Part shown: one piece after another, positions 6,933 through 16,900 of the stretch | Numbering within the stretch: position 1 is the first letter of the stretch | Layout: the number at the start of each line of letters is the position of its first letter | Source: Gammaproteobacteria bacterium | GTDB taxonomy: Bacteria > Pseudomonadota > Gammaproteobacteria > Thiohalomonadales > Thiohalomonadaceae | Assembly (NCBI GenBank): GCA_023228645.1 | Contig: JALOAT010000030.1 | Location: 1 to 46,873 of the forward strand | Length of the DNA stretch: 46,873 bases | Direction: 5' to 3' | Notes under the pieces: model-generated | What the model was told of the DNA's origin: nothing | The model's input: the letters and a program-made list of their open reading frames with translations, nothing else | Database searches by the model: none | Position numbers and translations under genes: made by a program

Positions 6933-8120
6933 ATGGCCAGCGTCGTCGTCGTCACCCAGCGCGAGGATTACGTCCAGTGGCTGATGGATGCCCTGGACAA
7001 GGAACGGGAGGTCGTGGTCGCCGACCAGGACACCGTGGAGCGCGTGCTGCAACTCATCGACGCCACCGCCGCGAACCTGGTGTTCGTGCAACTGGGCGGC
7101 GGCGAGAAGCGCTCCCACACCGCCCTCATCGAGGGCCTGCTCGCGGCCAAGCCCATGCTGGGCATCGTCGCCATCAGCGACAGCATCGACAACACCCTGC
7201 TGTTGTCGGCCATGCGCGCGGGCGCACGCGATTTCCTGCGCGTGGGCAGCAACCCGCGCGACGTGCTCGCCCTGGTCTATCGCCTGGACGAGAAAAGCCC
7301 GCAGGACGCCGCGCCCGTGGCGCCGCGCTCGCAGGTGTTTTCCTTCCTCTCGGCGCGTCCCTACGAAGGCATCACCACCCTGGCGGTGCATACCGCGCTC
7401 GCGCTGCTCGAACAGGAGGAAGAAGGCCGCGTACTGTTGCTCGACCTCGGCATGCCGCCCGCCGACTCGCTGCTGATCCTCGGCCTCAAGTCCACCTACA
7501 GCTTCGTGGACGCGATCCGCAGCGTACGCCGCTTCGACCAGACCCTCATCCGTACCGCCTTCACCACCCACAAGAGCGGACTCACCATCCTGTCCTTGCC
7601 GGAAGATCCCAAGGAGATGGAAGCGGTCACCTCCGCCGACGTGATGATCCTGCTGAACATCCTGCGCGCCTATTTCAGCCGCATCGTCATTCACCTGGGC
7701 GGTGTCACGCCTTCTGATTTTGTGCGTCTGATCCTCGGCAAGTCCGATGAGGTGTTCCTGGTCGTCGAGCAATCGGTGCCGAGCTGCCACGCCAGCAAGC
7801 AGCTGCTCGATTTCCTGTCGGCCCGTGATTACCCCACCGACGGCATCGGGCTCATCGTGGACCGCTATTCCCCCGACGTGGGCCTTGAATGCAGCGATAT
7901 CGCCGAATTGCTCGGGCTGACGTTGCAGCACGCCCTGCCCGCCAGCGGCATGGTGCGACTGAAGGCCCTCAACGCGGGACGCAGCATCTTCGAGATCGCC
8001 GGCAACGATCCCTACAGCAAGGCGGTGCGCGCCCTCGCCGCGCGACTGACCGGCCTGGAGCACAGTCCGGCCGAGCACAGCGACGGCTGGCGCGGACTGC
8101 TGAACCGGCTGCTGGGCTGA
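6933..8120 (+). CDS. tadZ: Pilus assembly protein CpaE/TadZ (receiver-like plus ParA-like ATPase domain)
   Basis: A 395-residue localisation factor that places the Tad machinery in the cell. Residues 1-125 form a receiver-like domain, but the phospho-acceptor region reads LVFVQLGGG, so the usual Asp is missing. Residues about 135-385 are a ParA/MinD-like domain whose P-loop position reads SARPYEGITTLAVH, lacking the canonical lysines and part of the GG pattern of KGGxGKTT. Acidic Asp in LLLDLG (Walker B-like) remains. Non-canonical P-loops are known in some TadZ proteins. The gene starts 9 bases after the secretin gene and ends 10 bases before tadA. Confidence 0.88.
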   Translation: MASVVVVTQREDYVQWLMDALDKEREVVVADQDTVERVLQLIDATAANLVFVQLGGGEKRSHTALIEGLLAAKPMLGIVAISDSIDNTLLLSAMRAGARDFLRVGSNPRDVLALVYRLDEKSPQDAAPVAPRSQVFSFLSARPYEGITTLAVHTALALLEQEEEGRVLLLDLGMPPADSLLILGLKSTYSFVDAIRSVRRFDQTLIRTAFTTHKSGLTILSLPEDPKEMEAVTSADVMILLNILRAYFSRIVIHLGGVTPSDFVRLILGKSDEVFLVVEQSVPSCHASKQLLDFLSARDYPTDGIGLIVDRYSPDVGLECSDIAELLGLTLQHALPASGMVRLKALNAGRSIFEIAGNDPYSKAVRALAARLTGLEHSPAEHSDGWRGLLNRLLG

Positions 8121-8130
8121 GACCTCCGCC

Positions 8131-9432
8131 ATGGACTTCCTGACCTCGCATGCGCACGACGACCTGCAACAGAGCGAACAGTACCAGTCGCTCAAGGGCC
8201 GTCTACACCGTTTCCTGCTCAACATGGTGGAGGAAGAGAACGTCAATCCCGGCGACTGGTCGCACGACCAAGTGCGCGACTACGTGGAAGCGAAGATCCA
8301 TTTCTTCATCGCCGACCAGCGCCTGGCCATCAATCGTCGTGAGGTGGAAACGCTGGTCGGCGACATGATCGACGAGCTGCTCGGTTTCGGCCCCATCCAG
8401 CGCCTCATCGAGGACGAGGACGTCAACGACATCCTGGTGAACGGTGCGACACAGATCTACGTGGAGCGCCGCGGCAAGCTGCTCAAGACGCCGCTGCGCT
8501 TCATCGACGACGCCCACGTGCTGCGCATCATCCACCGCATCCTCGCCCCGCTCGGGCGCCGCCTGGACGAGACCTCGCCCATGGTGGACGCACGCCTGCC
8601 CGACGGCGGCCGAGTCAACGCCATCGTCCCGCCGCTGGCGCTGGACGGCCCCAGCCTGTCCATCCGCAAGTTCCGCAAGGAACCGCTGCGCGCCGGCGAT
8701 CTGCTCACCTACGGCACCCTCAACGAGCCCATGCTCAAGCTGCTGCGCGCCGCGGTGCGCGCGCGCTGCAACCTGCTGGTCATCGGCGCCAGCGGCGCCG
8801 GCAAGACCACGCTGTTGAACGTGCTGTCCGGCTACATCCCGCCGGAAGAACGCATCGTCACCATCGAGGACGCGGCCGAGCTGTCGCTCGATCACCCGCA
8901 CGTGGTGCGCCTGGAATCGCGCCCGCCCAACCTGGAAGGCCAGGGCGAAGTGAACATGCGCGCGCTGTTGCGCAATGCCCTGCGCATGCGGCCCGACCGC
9001 ATCATCGTCGGCGAGGTGCGCGGCCCGGAAATGCTCGACATGTTGCAGGCCATGAGCACCGGCCACGAGGGCTCCATGGGCACACTGCACGCCAACAGCC
9101 CGCGCGACGCGCTTAGCCGCCTGGAGATGCTGGCCGGTTTCGCCGGCTACGGCGGCAGCGAATTCACCCTGCGCCAGCAGGTGGCCGCGGCCATCGAGCT
9201 CATCGTGCAGGTGGGCCGCATGCAAGGCGGCGAGCGCAGGGTGCTGCACATCCACGAGGTGACCGGCATGGCCGACAACAACTACCTGATGCAGGAGCTG
9301 TTCCGCTATGACCCCACGCGCCAGGAATTCATGCAGACCGAGCTGAAGCCGCACAACCCGAAACTGCAACGTCAGTTGCAGGCGGAAGAGTCACAAACGG
9401 CACCCTTCGTCGCGAGTCGTTATGTCATTTAG
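8131..9432 (+). CDS. tadA: Tad pilus assembly/secretion ATPase
   Basis: TadA/CpaF is the cytoplasmic hexameric motor of the pilus. In 433 residues it has an N-terminal helical domain, the Walker A motif GASGAGKTT (about 219-227), the Asp-box region TIEDAAELSL, Walker B-like RIIVGEVRGPEMLDML and the His-box MGTLHANSPRDALSR. All catalytic elements look intact. The 3' end overlaps tadB by 11 bases, suggesting translational coupling. Confidence 0.95.
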   Translation: MDFLTSHAHDDLQQSEQYQSLKGRLHRFLLNMVEEENVNPGDWSHDQVRDYVEAKIHFFIADQRLAINRREVETLVGDMIDELLGFGPIQRLIEDEDVNDILVNGATQIYVERRGKLLKTPLRFIDDAHVLRIIHRILAPLGRRLDETSPMVDARLPDGGRVNAIVPPLALDGPSLSIRKFRKEPLRAGDLLTYGTLNEPMLKLLRAAVRARCNLLVIGASGAGKTTLLNVLSGYIPPEERIVTIEDAAELSLDHPHVVRLESRPPNLEGQGEVNMRALLRNALRMRPDRIIVGEVRGPEMLDMLQAMSTGHEGSMGTLHANSPRDALSRLEMLAGFAGYGGSEFTLRQQVAAAIELIVQVGRMQGGERRVLHIHEVTGMADNNYLMQELFRYDPTRQEFMQTELKPHNPKLQRQLQAEESQTAPFVASRYVI

Positions 9433-10333
9433 CAGCCTCGCCATTTTCGCCGCCGTCATCTCCGCCGCGCTGTGCTTCGCCGCAGTGGGGATGATGGAGT
9501 TGCGCCGCAAACGTCGCGACGCGCTGTTGCTGCGCCTGCGCGGACTCATCGGCGGCGACACCCGCGCATCGCAGACCCAGCACCGTGCGGACAACTGGCT
9601 GGCACAACAGGTCATCGCCCTGCTGTGGCGCGCCGGCATTGTCCCGGCGCCTTGGCAGGCATGGATGACCACCGGCGCGATGGCCATTGCAGCGCTCGCC
9701 GGTGCCCTGCTGCAAGGGAGCTTCGGCCTGCTGCTTTACCCGCTGTTGCTGCTCGGCGCCATATACCTGCTGCTGTTGCGCCGCGCCTCGGCCCGGCGGC
9801 GGCTCATGATCGAGCAGTTGCCGGTATTCATCGATTACCTCTGGCGCGCCGTGAGCACCGGCAACACCCTCGACGCCGCCTTCGCCACGGCCACCCTGGA
9901 GGTGCAGCCTCCACTGCGCGGTGCGCTGGAACGGGTGGTGCGCGAGATCCGCCTCGGCGGCGCCCTGGAAGAGGCCCTCGAACAGAGCGCACGCACCTAC
10001 GAAATCCAGGAACTGCGCGTGCTCACCCTGGCAGTGGCCGTGAACCGGCGTTACGGCTCCAGCATCCAGGAACTGCTGAAGAGCGTGGTCACCATGATCC
10101 GCCGCAGCGAGGCGGCGCGGCGCGAGTTCCGTTCGCTCACCGGCGAGACGCGCATGTCCGCCTGGGTGCTCGGGCTCACCCCGGTGGCCATCGGCCTGTT
10201 CACGCTGATCACCAGCCCCGATTACCTGAGCGTGCTCTGGCAGGACCCGACCGGACGCACCATCCTCGGCTTCGGGCTCGGCGCCCAGAGCCTGGGTGCG
10301 CTGATCCTCTGGCGCATGATGCGGGCGTTCTGA
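9422..10333 (+). CDS. tadB: Tad inner-membrane platform protein TadB (T2SF domain)
   Basis: A 303-residue GspF-type protein: N-terminal membrane helix, two adjacent helices (about 78-118), a cytosolic four-helix domain with YLWRAVSTGNTLDAAF and LEEALEQSARTY, and two C-terminal helices. With TadC it forms the platform that couples TadA to pilin insertion. It starts inside the end of tadA and is followed after one base by tadC. Confidence 0.93.
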   Translation: MSFSSLAIFAAVISAALCFAAVGMMELRRKRRDALLLRLRGLIGGDTRASQTQHRADNWLAQQVIALLWRAGIVPAPWQAWMTTGAMAIAALAGALLQGSFGLLLYPLLLLGAIYLLLLRRASARRRLMIEQLPVFIDYLWRAVSTGNTLDAAFATATLEVQPPLRGALERVVREIRLGGALEEALEQSARTYEIQELRVLTLAVAVNRRYGSSIQELLKSVVTMIRRSEAARREFRSLTGETRMSAWVLGLTPVAIGLFTLITSPDYLSVLWQDPTGRTILGFGLGAQSLGALILWRMMRAF

Positions 10334-10334
10334 C

Positions 10335-11255
10335 ATGACCGCCCTGCTCTACGCCCTCGGTACCGCGTCACTGCTGCTCAGTCTGGGGCTGGTCGCCCTG
10401 GCGCTGCGCGAGGACCAGCGGCGACGTGCGCTGCGCATGCGCCTGCGCGGGGCGCTCGGCATGGGCGCGGAACAGCACCACACGGAATTGCACGGCCTTG
10501 CGGGCCACCTGGCGCGGCTGGGCGGCGCGTGGATCACCAGCCACGGCGAAGACCCCGAGGTCAACCGGCTGCTGGCACGCGCCGGCTGGCATCGGCAGCA
10601 GGACCAGGCGATGTACTTCGGCCTGCAACTGGTGCTGCCCGCGGCCGCCGTGCTGCTGATGTTCGTGCTCTGGCTGGGCGGCGGCCATGGCTTTTCCATG
10701 CGCACGCTGCTGGCGTTTTTCGCCGCCCCTGCGCTCGCCTGGCTGGCGCCGCGTTATGTGCTGCGGGCACTGGCCACGCGCCGCCAGCGCGCCATGCGTG
10801 AGGAAGTGCCGCTGCTCGCCCAGGTGCTGAAGGTGCTGTTCGATGCGGGCCTCGGCCTCGATCAGGCGCTGCTCACCGTGGCCACCGAACACGCCGACAT
10901 GATCCCGAACCTCGCCGCCGAGCTGCGCCCGGTCATGCGCCAGGTGAGCCGCGGCGCCGATCGCTCGGAGACGCTGGCCGCCGTGGCGCGGCTGCTCGAC
11001 GTGCAGGACCTCACCGACCTGGTCACCATGCTGCGGCAGATCGACCGCTACGGCGGCGGCATCCAGCAGCCCATCAAGGCCTTCATCGACCTGCTCGACG
11101 AGCGCCGCCGCACCGACCTGCAGGAGCGCGTCAGCAAGCTCTCGGGGTCCATGACCATCGTCATGGTGGTGTTCCTGTTTCCGGCCCTGCTGGTGTTCCT
11201 GGCGGGGCCGGGCTTTCTCTCGATTTTGAAGATGTTGACCGGCTTCGGAGGCTGA
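10335..11255 (+). CDS. tadC: Tad inner-membrane platform protein TadC (T2SF domain)
   Basis: Paralogue and partner of TadB, 306 residues, with the same layout: N-terminal helix, paired helices around 95-145, a cytosolic domain with VLKVLFDAGLGLDQALLTVA and LVTMLRQIDRYGGGI, and C-terminal helices (MTIVMVVFLFPALLVFLAG). The TadC-specific ending ERRRTDLQERVSKLSG is clear. It sits one base after tadB and one base before tadD. Confidence 0.93.
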   Translation: MTALLYALGTASLLLSLGLVALALREDQRRRALRMRLRGALGMGAEQHHTELHGLAGHLARLGGAWITSHGEDPEVNRLLARAGWHRQQDQAMYFGLQLVLPAAAVLLMFVLWLGGGHGFSMRTLLAFFAAPALAWLAPRYVLRALATRRQRAMREEVPLLAQVLKVLFDAGLGLDQALLTVATEHADMIPNLAAELRPVMRQVSRGADRSETLAAVARLLDVQDLTDLVTMLRQIDRYGGGIQQPIKAFIDLLDERRRTDLQERVSKLSGSMTIVMVVFLFPALLVFLAGPGFLSILKMLTGFGG

Positions 11256-11256
11256 C

Positions 11257-12015
11257 ATGACGCAAGCGCGGCGTTTTTCCTGGACACGCACCGCGGCCGG
11301 CCCGCTGTGCCTCATTGCCGCGGTGCTCCTGCTGAGCGGTTGCAGTGCGCCCAACGTGCGCCCCGAGGACGCGCCCATGGCGGCGGACCTCGCCTTTCCC
11401 GGACGCGGCGAGGCACGTTGCGGCGAGGAGCACGCGCCACACGAAGTGGTGCTGCACCTGCAACTCATCGAGGACATGCAGCGCCAGGGGCTTTATCACG
11501 CCGCCCTCGCCCACCTGGATGCGCTCGGCGAGGCCGGCGCCGAACTGCCGCGCGCCCGCTTCCTGCGCGCCGAGTCGCTGCGACGTGCCGGTGATCCGGC
11601 GCAGGCGCACGCGCTGTTCCAAGGCCTCACCACGAGCTGCCTGGCGGGACTCGGCTATCACGGGCTGGCGCGCCTGGAAGTGGATGCCGGCCGCACCGCC
11701 GAGGCCTTGCGACAGTTCGCTGCGGCCGAGCGCGAGCGCCCGACGGATCCGCGCATCCGCAACGACCACGGCTACGCGCTGCTGCTCGCGGGCCACGCCC
11801 GCGAGGCCCGCCACCAGTTCCAGACCGCCTGGGAACTGGGCGGCGGCGAACGCGCCACGGCCAACCTGCTGCTGGCGCTGCTGGTCGCCGGCGAGGAGGA
11901 CGAGGCCGAGGCCCTCGCCGAGCGGGTCGGCCTGCCGTCCAACGACATGAAACGGCTGCGCGCCGATGCGGAACAGCTGCGCCGCCAACAACAACGCCCG
12001 GAGGCCAAACCATGA
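11257..12015 (+). CDS. tadD: Tad pilus TPR lipoprotein TadD
   Basis: A 252-residue lipoprotein: the signal peptide ends in the lipobox LLLSGC (Cys near residue 29). TPR-type helices follow, for example YHAALAHLDALGEAGAELPR, TAEALRQFAAAERERPTDP and AREARHQFQTAWELGGGERA. TadD is thought to act as the pilotin/scaffold for the secretin. It overlaps the next gene by four bases (ATGA). Confidence 0.9.
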   Translation: MTQARRFSWTRTAAGPLCLIAAVLLLSGCSAPNVRPEDAPMAADLAFPGRGEARCGEEHAPHEVVLHLQLIEDMQRQGLYHAALAHLDALGEAGAELPRARFLRAESLRRAGDPAQAHALFQGLTTSCLAGLGYHGLARLEVDAGRTAEALRQFAAAERERPTDPRIRNDHGYALLLAGHAREARHQFQTAWELGGGERATANLLLALLVAGEEDEAEALAERVGLPSNDMKRLRADAEQLRRQQQRPEAKP

Positions 12016-12284
12016 ACCGCCCGACCCTCGCGCTGCTCGCCTGCCTGCTGCCCCTCGCGGGTGCGCACGCCGCACCCGCGGCCAACGAGCCGGCGCCAAC
12101 CCGCGCGGATGAGCGCGGCGCCGACACCGCCGCCTGGCTGGAGATCCAGCGCACCGGCAACTATGCCGGCAAGCCGAGCCCCATGCCGGGCGACGCGACG
12201 TCGCGGGCCTACCAGCGCTACCTCCAGAGTTTCGAAGCGCCCATCCCCGAGCACTTCGAAGACCGCAGCATGACCGGCCGTTAA
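12012..12284 (+). CDS. DUF3613-type periplasmic protein of the Tad locus
   Basis: A 90-residue predicted secreted protein with a signal peptide (to about GAHAAPA, residue 21). The mature part carries TAAWLEIQRTGNYAG, then SRAYQRYLQSFEAPIPEHFE, which matches my memory of DUF3613, a small family found in Tad loci. Its role is unknown. It is translationally coupled to tadD by a four-base overlap and followed after 4 bases by tadG, so it is very likely made with the pilus machinery. Confidence 0.8.
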   Translation: MNRPTLALLACLLPLAGAHAAPAANEPAPTRADERGADTAAWLEIQRTGNYAGKPSPMPGDATSRAYQRYLQSFEAPIPEHFEDRSMTGR

Positions 12285-12288
12285 AGCC

Positions 12289-13914
12289 ATGCACCGCCAG
12301 CGCGGCGCCATCAGCATCATCGCCGCCGCCACCCTCGTGGTGTCGGTGCTCGTCGTGGCCCTCGCCCTGGACATCGGGCGCATCATTCTGGAGAAGCAGC
12401 GCTTGCAGGCGGCGGCGGATGCGGCGGCGCTGGCGGGGGCGCAGGTGCTGGCCGTGGACGGCGACCTGTCGGGCGTGTCGGCTGCGGCCAAGAGGGCAGC
12501 CGAACATAACGGCTACACCAACGGTGCAGTCACCCTCGACATCGGCCATCTGGTATATGAAAACGGCCTGCGAACCTTTCAGTCGGGCCCGCGTTACACG
12601 GCGCCGCCGTATCCGTCGGCGCCCTACAATGCGGTACGAGCGGAAGTCGCGCGCTCGGTGCCGCGCAGCCTGGTCGCCGGCGGCCTGTTGAACGGTGATG
12701 TACGTCTAAGCGCCCACGCCGTGGCGCACAAGGAGAGCAGCGCTTTGCTGCGCGTGGCCAGCAGGGTAGCCAGCCTCGACCCGGCGAAATCCGAACTGCT
12801 GGACAAGGTTCTCGGCGGGCTGCTCGGCGTAGACCTGGAAATCGGGTTGTTGGGCTACGACGCCTTGCTCGGTGCCCAAGTGGGCTTGGGCGACCTGATG
12901 GCAGGGCTGAGGGTGGGGAGCCCGGACGGGCTCGTCGACCTCAAGGTGCGGTTGCGCGACTTCCTGCAAGCCACGGTCGATGCGTTACCGCCCAGCGGCC
13001 TTGCGAGGGTGACGCTGAACAACATCGCCCTCAAGGTAGGAAGCAATCTGGACCTCGCCGTGGGCGAGCTACTGGCGATTTCCAATGTAGGCGGCCCGCA
13101 CGATATCGAACTGAACGTGTTCGATCTGCTCATGGCCTCGGCGCAACTGGCGAATCAAGGGCGGGCCATCGACCTTGATCTCGGCGGCGCCGGCAGCCTG
13201 CTGTCGGCGCTTGGGTTGGCCGACCTCAATGTGCGGCTCGGCATCGTGCAAGCGCCTCAGATCAAAGTCGGCCCACCCGGCCGCGACCCGCAGACCGGGG
13301 ACTGGTATACCAAGGCCCGTACCGGGCAGGTGGATCTGGAGATTTCCCTGGAGCCCAAAGAGGGCCTGCTCGCGCAACTCCTCTCCGTCGAGCTCCACCT
13401 CAATCTGGGCACGGCGACCGCCGAGGCCTGGCTCGAGTCCGTCGAGCACGCTTCACCTTCGCGGCCCCGCAGCCGCGCCCGGGTCGGCGCAACCACGAGC
13501 GCGGCAGACCTGCGGCTCGATGTCACCGCCAAGGTCCTGCAGGGTATTTCTGCCACTGCTCACGCCCAGACCTCGCTAGGGAGGGGCCGGTCCGAAACCC
13601 TCGATTTCGATGGCCCGTTCGAGTTCGAGCTCGCGGATGCCAATACCAAGACCTTGGGCACGGACATCGGTACTGCCCTGGCCGGAGGATTGGGCACGCT
13701 GCTTTCGACCCTGGACGTGCACGTGGATTTGCTCGGCCTCGATATACCGCTGACCACGATCACGCGCACACTGGCACAAGGCCTGCAGCCTCTGCTCGAC
13801 GGCCTCCTCGGCGGGCTCCTGGGACCGCTGCTCCAACAGCTCGGCTTGCAGATTGGCAGCGCTGATGTCACTGTGCTCCATGCAAGCGCCGGCGAAGTAA
13901 GGCTGGTGCAATGA
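12289..13914 (+). CDS. tadG: TadG-like pilus assembly protein with long repeated beta-rich domain
   Basis: A 541-residue protein whose N-terminus has the TadG/TadE-like sequence RQRGAISIIAAATLVVSVLV followed by DIGRIILEKQRLQAAADAAA, the standard Flp-type pseudopilin start. Residues 130-540 are rich in Leu/Gly/Asp with alternating patterns such as DLEIGLLGYDALLG, DLKVRLRD and DLEISLEPKEG, suggesting a repetitive beta structure exposed in the periplasm or at the surface. No von Willebrand domain of the kind found in other TadG proteins was recognised. GC content drops modestly in the second half. It is 10 bases before the GGDEF/EAL gene. Confidence 0.8.
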   Translation: MHRQRGAISIIAAATLVVSVLVVALALDIGRIILEKQRLQAAADAAALAGAQVLAVDGDLSGVSAAAKRAAEHNGYTNGAVTLDIGHLVYENGLRTFQSGPRYTAPPYPSAPYNAVRAEVARSVPRSLVAGGLLNGDVRLSAHAVAHKESSALLRVASRVASLDPAKSELLDKVLGGLLGVDLEIGLLGYDALLGAQVGLGDLMAGLRVGSPDGLVDLKVRLRDFLQATVDALPPSGLARVTLNNIALKVGSNLDLAVGELLAISNVGGPHDIELNVFDLLMASAQLANQGRAIDLDLGGAGSLLSALGLADLNVRLGIVQAPQIKVGPPGRDPQTGDWYTKARTGQVDLEISLEPKEGLLAQLLSVELHLNLGTATAEAWLESVEHASPSRPRSRARVGATTSAADLRLDVTAKVLQGISATAHAQTSLGRGRSETLDFDGPFEFELADANTKTLGTDIGTALAGGLGTLLSTLDVHVDLLGLDIPLTTITRTLAQGLQPLLDGLLGGLLGPLLQQLGLQIGSADVTVLHASAGEVRLVQ

Positions 13915-13924
13915 AAGCGATTTC

Positions 13925-16900
13925 ATGTCGACACCGATCCCTGGTATTCGCACGCTCCTCATCCTGCTCACCGCTCTGCTGCTCCTGAACGGTGTGCTCC
14001 TGGTATGGAGCATGTCCGACGGCCTCCTGCTCCTCGATGAACACGCCCGCGGCCAGGCCCGGGACTATGCAGCCCGGGTGGCGGCGGTCCTGCCGCGGAA
14101 CGCCCCGCCCGAGGAAATGCTCGCCCAGGCGGCGCCCGCCCACGCCGCCGCGGTGCTGTTCACCGACGCGACCGGCGAGCGCATACGGGTGCAGCTGCCT
14201 GCCGTGGACGCCACACGCGCCCCGGCGTGGTTTGCCGAGCTCATGAGCGGCCCGCAACTGGAGGCACGCGCGCTGCTGCCGGACAACAACGGCCGCCTGC
14301 TGGTGGTGTTCGATACCGCCGCCCTCGCGGCGCCCTACTGGCGCGCACTGCGCATCCCGTGGATCCTGCTGAACGCCGGCCTGGTGTTGTTCGTGGTGAT
14401 GGCCAACGTGTGGATGGGCCAGAAACTGCGGCGACTGCAGCGCACCACGGTGCCGCCGCTCTCGCCCCTGCTCAAGGAGCTGTTGCGCGAGGAACGCCCC
14501 GCCTTGCCCCGTCCGGCCGTCGAGCCAAGCTCCACCACCGAGGAACACACCTCGGATGAGCAGGCCGCCCGCTACAGCGGTATTGCCCTGCTGGTGGTGA
14601 ACCCGCGCGGCGTAGTGAGCTTCGCCAATGCCGCCGCCGCGCAGCTGTTCGGCTATCCGCGCGGCGAACTGGTGGGCAAGCCGGTGGAACGCCTGGTGCC
14701 GCCCTGGCGCCAGGAAGAACTCGCCCGGGATCACGCCACCGCCGAGCCCTTCGAAATGGAAACCCAGCGTCTCGCCCGGCGCGGGCACCTGGTCGACGTA
14801 CTGTGGCATTCCTCACCGCTGCCCGGGCCGCTGGGCGAGGAACCGCTCGGCCGCGTGTGGACCCTGTGGGACATCACCGAGCGCAAGCGTGAGGAAACCG
14901 CGCTGCGCCTGCTCGGCCGCAGCGCCGAGCTGTCCGGTGACGGCCTGCTCATCACCGACACGGCACAGGACAACGCCGTCATTCACGCCAACCCTGCGGC
15001 GGCCCGCATCACCGGCTATGCCCTCGACGAGCTGCTCGGGCGCAATCCACGCTTTCTGCACGGCGACGACCGCGCTCAGGAGGGCGTGCGCGAATTGACC
15101 GCGGCCATTCACGCCGGCAAGCCCTGCCACGTGCTGTTGCACAATCGACGCAAGGACGGCGAATTGTTCTGGAGCGAGCTGTCACTCACGCCGCTCACCG
15201 ACACCGGTGGACGCGTCACCCACTTTACCGCGCAGATCCGCGACGTCACTGCCCGTCACGCGCAGGTCGAGGCGCTGATGCATACAGAGGCGCGGCTGCG
15301 CACTATCCTCGACGACGCGCCGGTGGCGGTCTGTATCGCCGATGCCGACCACGTGATCCGCTCCGTGAACCCCGGCTTTACACGACTGTTCGGCGCCGAT
15401 GCCCAGCACAGCATTGGCCGTTCGCTGTTCGAACTGCTGCCCGAAGCGGTCTGGCGCGACATCCGGCCGAGCACACCGGGCGCACCGGTGGGCGGCGTGG
15501 AGATCAGCGTGGCCCGCCGCCACGGCGAAACCCTCACCCTGCTCGCCAACGTGGCGGAACTCACCAGCGACGGTGAGCCATCCCATACCGCCACCTTCCT
15601 GGTGGACATCTCCGGCCGCAAGCGCGCCGAGCAGGCCCTCGCCGAGGCCAAGGAGCGTGCGCAGGTCACGTTGGAATCCATCGGTGACGGCGTCATCACC
15701 ACCAGCGCGCAGGGCATCGTCGATTACATCAACCCGGTCGCCGAGCGCCTCACGGGGTGGATGAAGGAAGACGTCCAGGGCATGCCCATCACGCAGGTAT
15801 TCAAGCTCCTGGACGAGGAGACCCGCGAACCGCTCAAGGACCCGGTGGAGCGCGCCCTGCGCCTCGGCCGCGTGATCAGCATCACGCGCCGCGCCGTGTT
15901 GGTGAGCACCGACCAGCGCGAGTTCGGGCTGCACATCACCGCCACGCCCATCCGCGATCGCGAACAGCACATCGTCGGCGCCGTGGTGGTGTTCCGCGAC
16001 GTGTCGGAAACCCGTGCGGTGGAGCGGCAGATTTCCTTACAGGCCAAGTACGATGCGCTCACGGGCCTGTACAACCGCCGCGAGTTCCAGGCGCGCCTGG
16101 AGCAGGCCCTGGCCACCGCGCGGGACGAGCACAAGCAGCATGTGCTCGGCTACCTGGACCTCGACAAGTTCAAGATCATCAACGACACCTGCGGCCATGG
16201 CGCGGGCGACGAAGTACTGCGCCAGGTGGCCACGCGGTTGCAGAACCTGCTGCGTGCCGGCGACATCCTCGCGCGGCTCGGCGGCGACGAATTCGCCATC
16301 CTGCTGTACGCCTGCTCCCTGGAGGCGGCCGAACGCGTCGCGGAGCACATCCGCGAAGACATCAGCGCCTACCGTTTCGTCTGGCAGGACCGCAGCTTCG
16401 AGCTGGGCGTCAGCATCGGGCTGGTGCCGGTGATGGCCGAGAGCGGCAGCACCGATGACGTGCTGCGCCAGGCGGACGCCGCCTGCTACACGGCCAAGAG
16501 CGAAGGCCGCAACCGCGTGCACGTCTTCCAGCCTGAAGCCGAGACCAGCGCCGAACCGGCTGCCACGAGCACCTGGCTCGCGCGCCTGCGCGAAGGCATG
16601 GACCAGGACCGCTTCGTATTGTTCGAACATCACGCCCGCCGCCTCACCAAGGATGCGGACGCACCCGAGTTCCGCCAGGTGAGCCTGCGGCTGCGCGGCG
16701 ATCAGGGTGAACTGCTGCCGCCCTCCGCCTTCCTGCCCACGGCGCAGCGCTACCGGCTGCTGGCGCGCGTGGACGAGTGGAAGCTGAGCACCCTGCTTGC
16801 GGTGCTGGCCAAGACGCCGCCGACCGGCGCCGTGTACGGCGTCAGCCTGTCGGGGCAGACCCTCACCCAGGGACAGTTCCTGGAATTCGCCCGGCAGCAA

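Noticed and set aside
5676..8246. Long minus-strand open frame opposite rcpA and tadZ
   Set aside because: Antisense to two clear Tad genes; composition typical for a mirror frame of GC-rich coding DNA.
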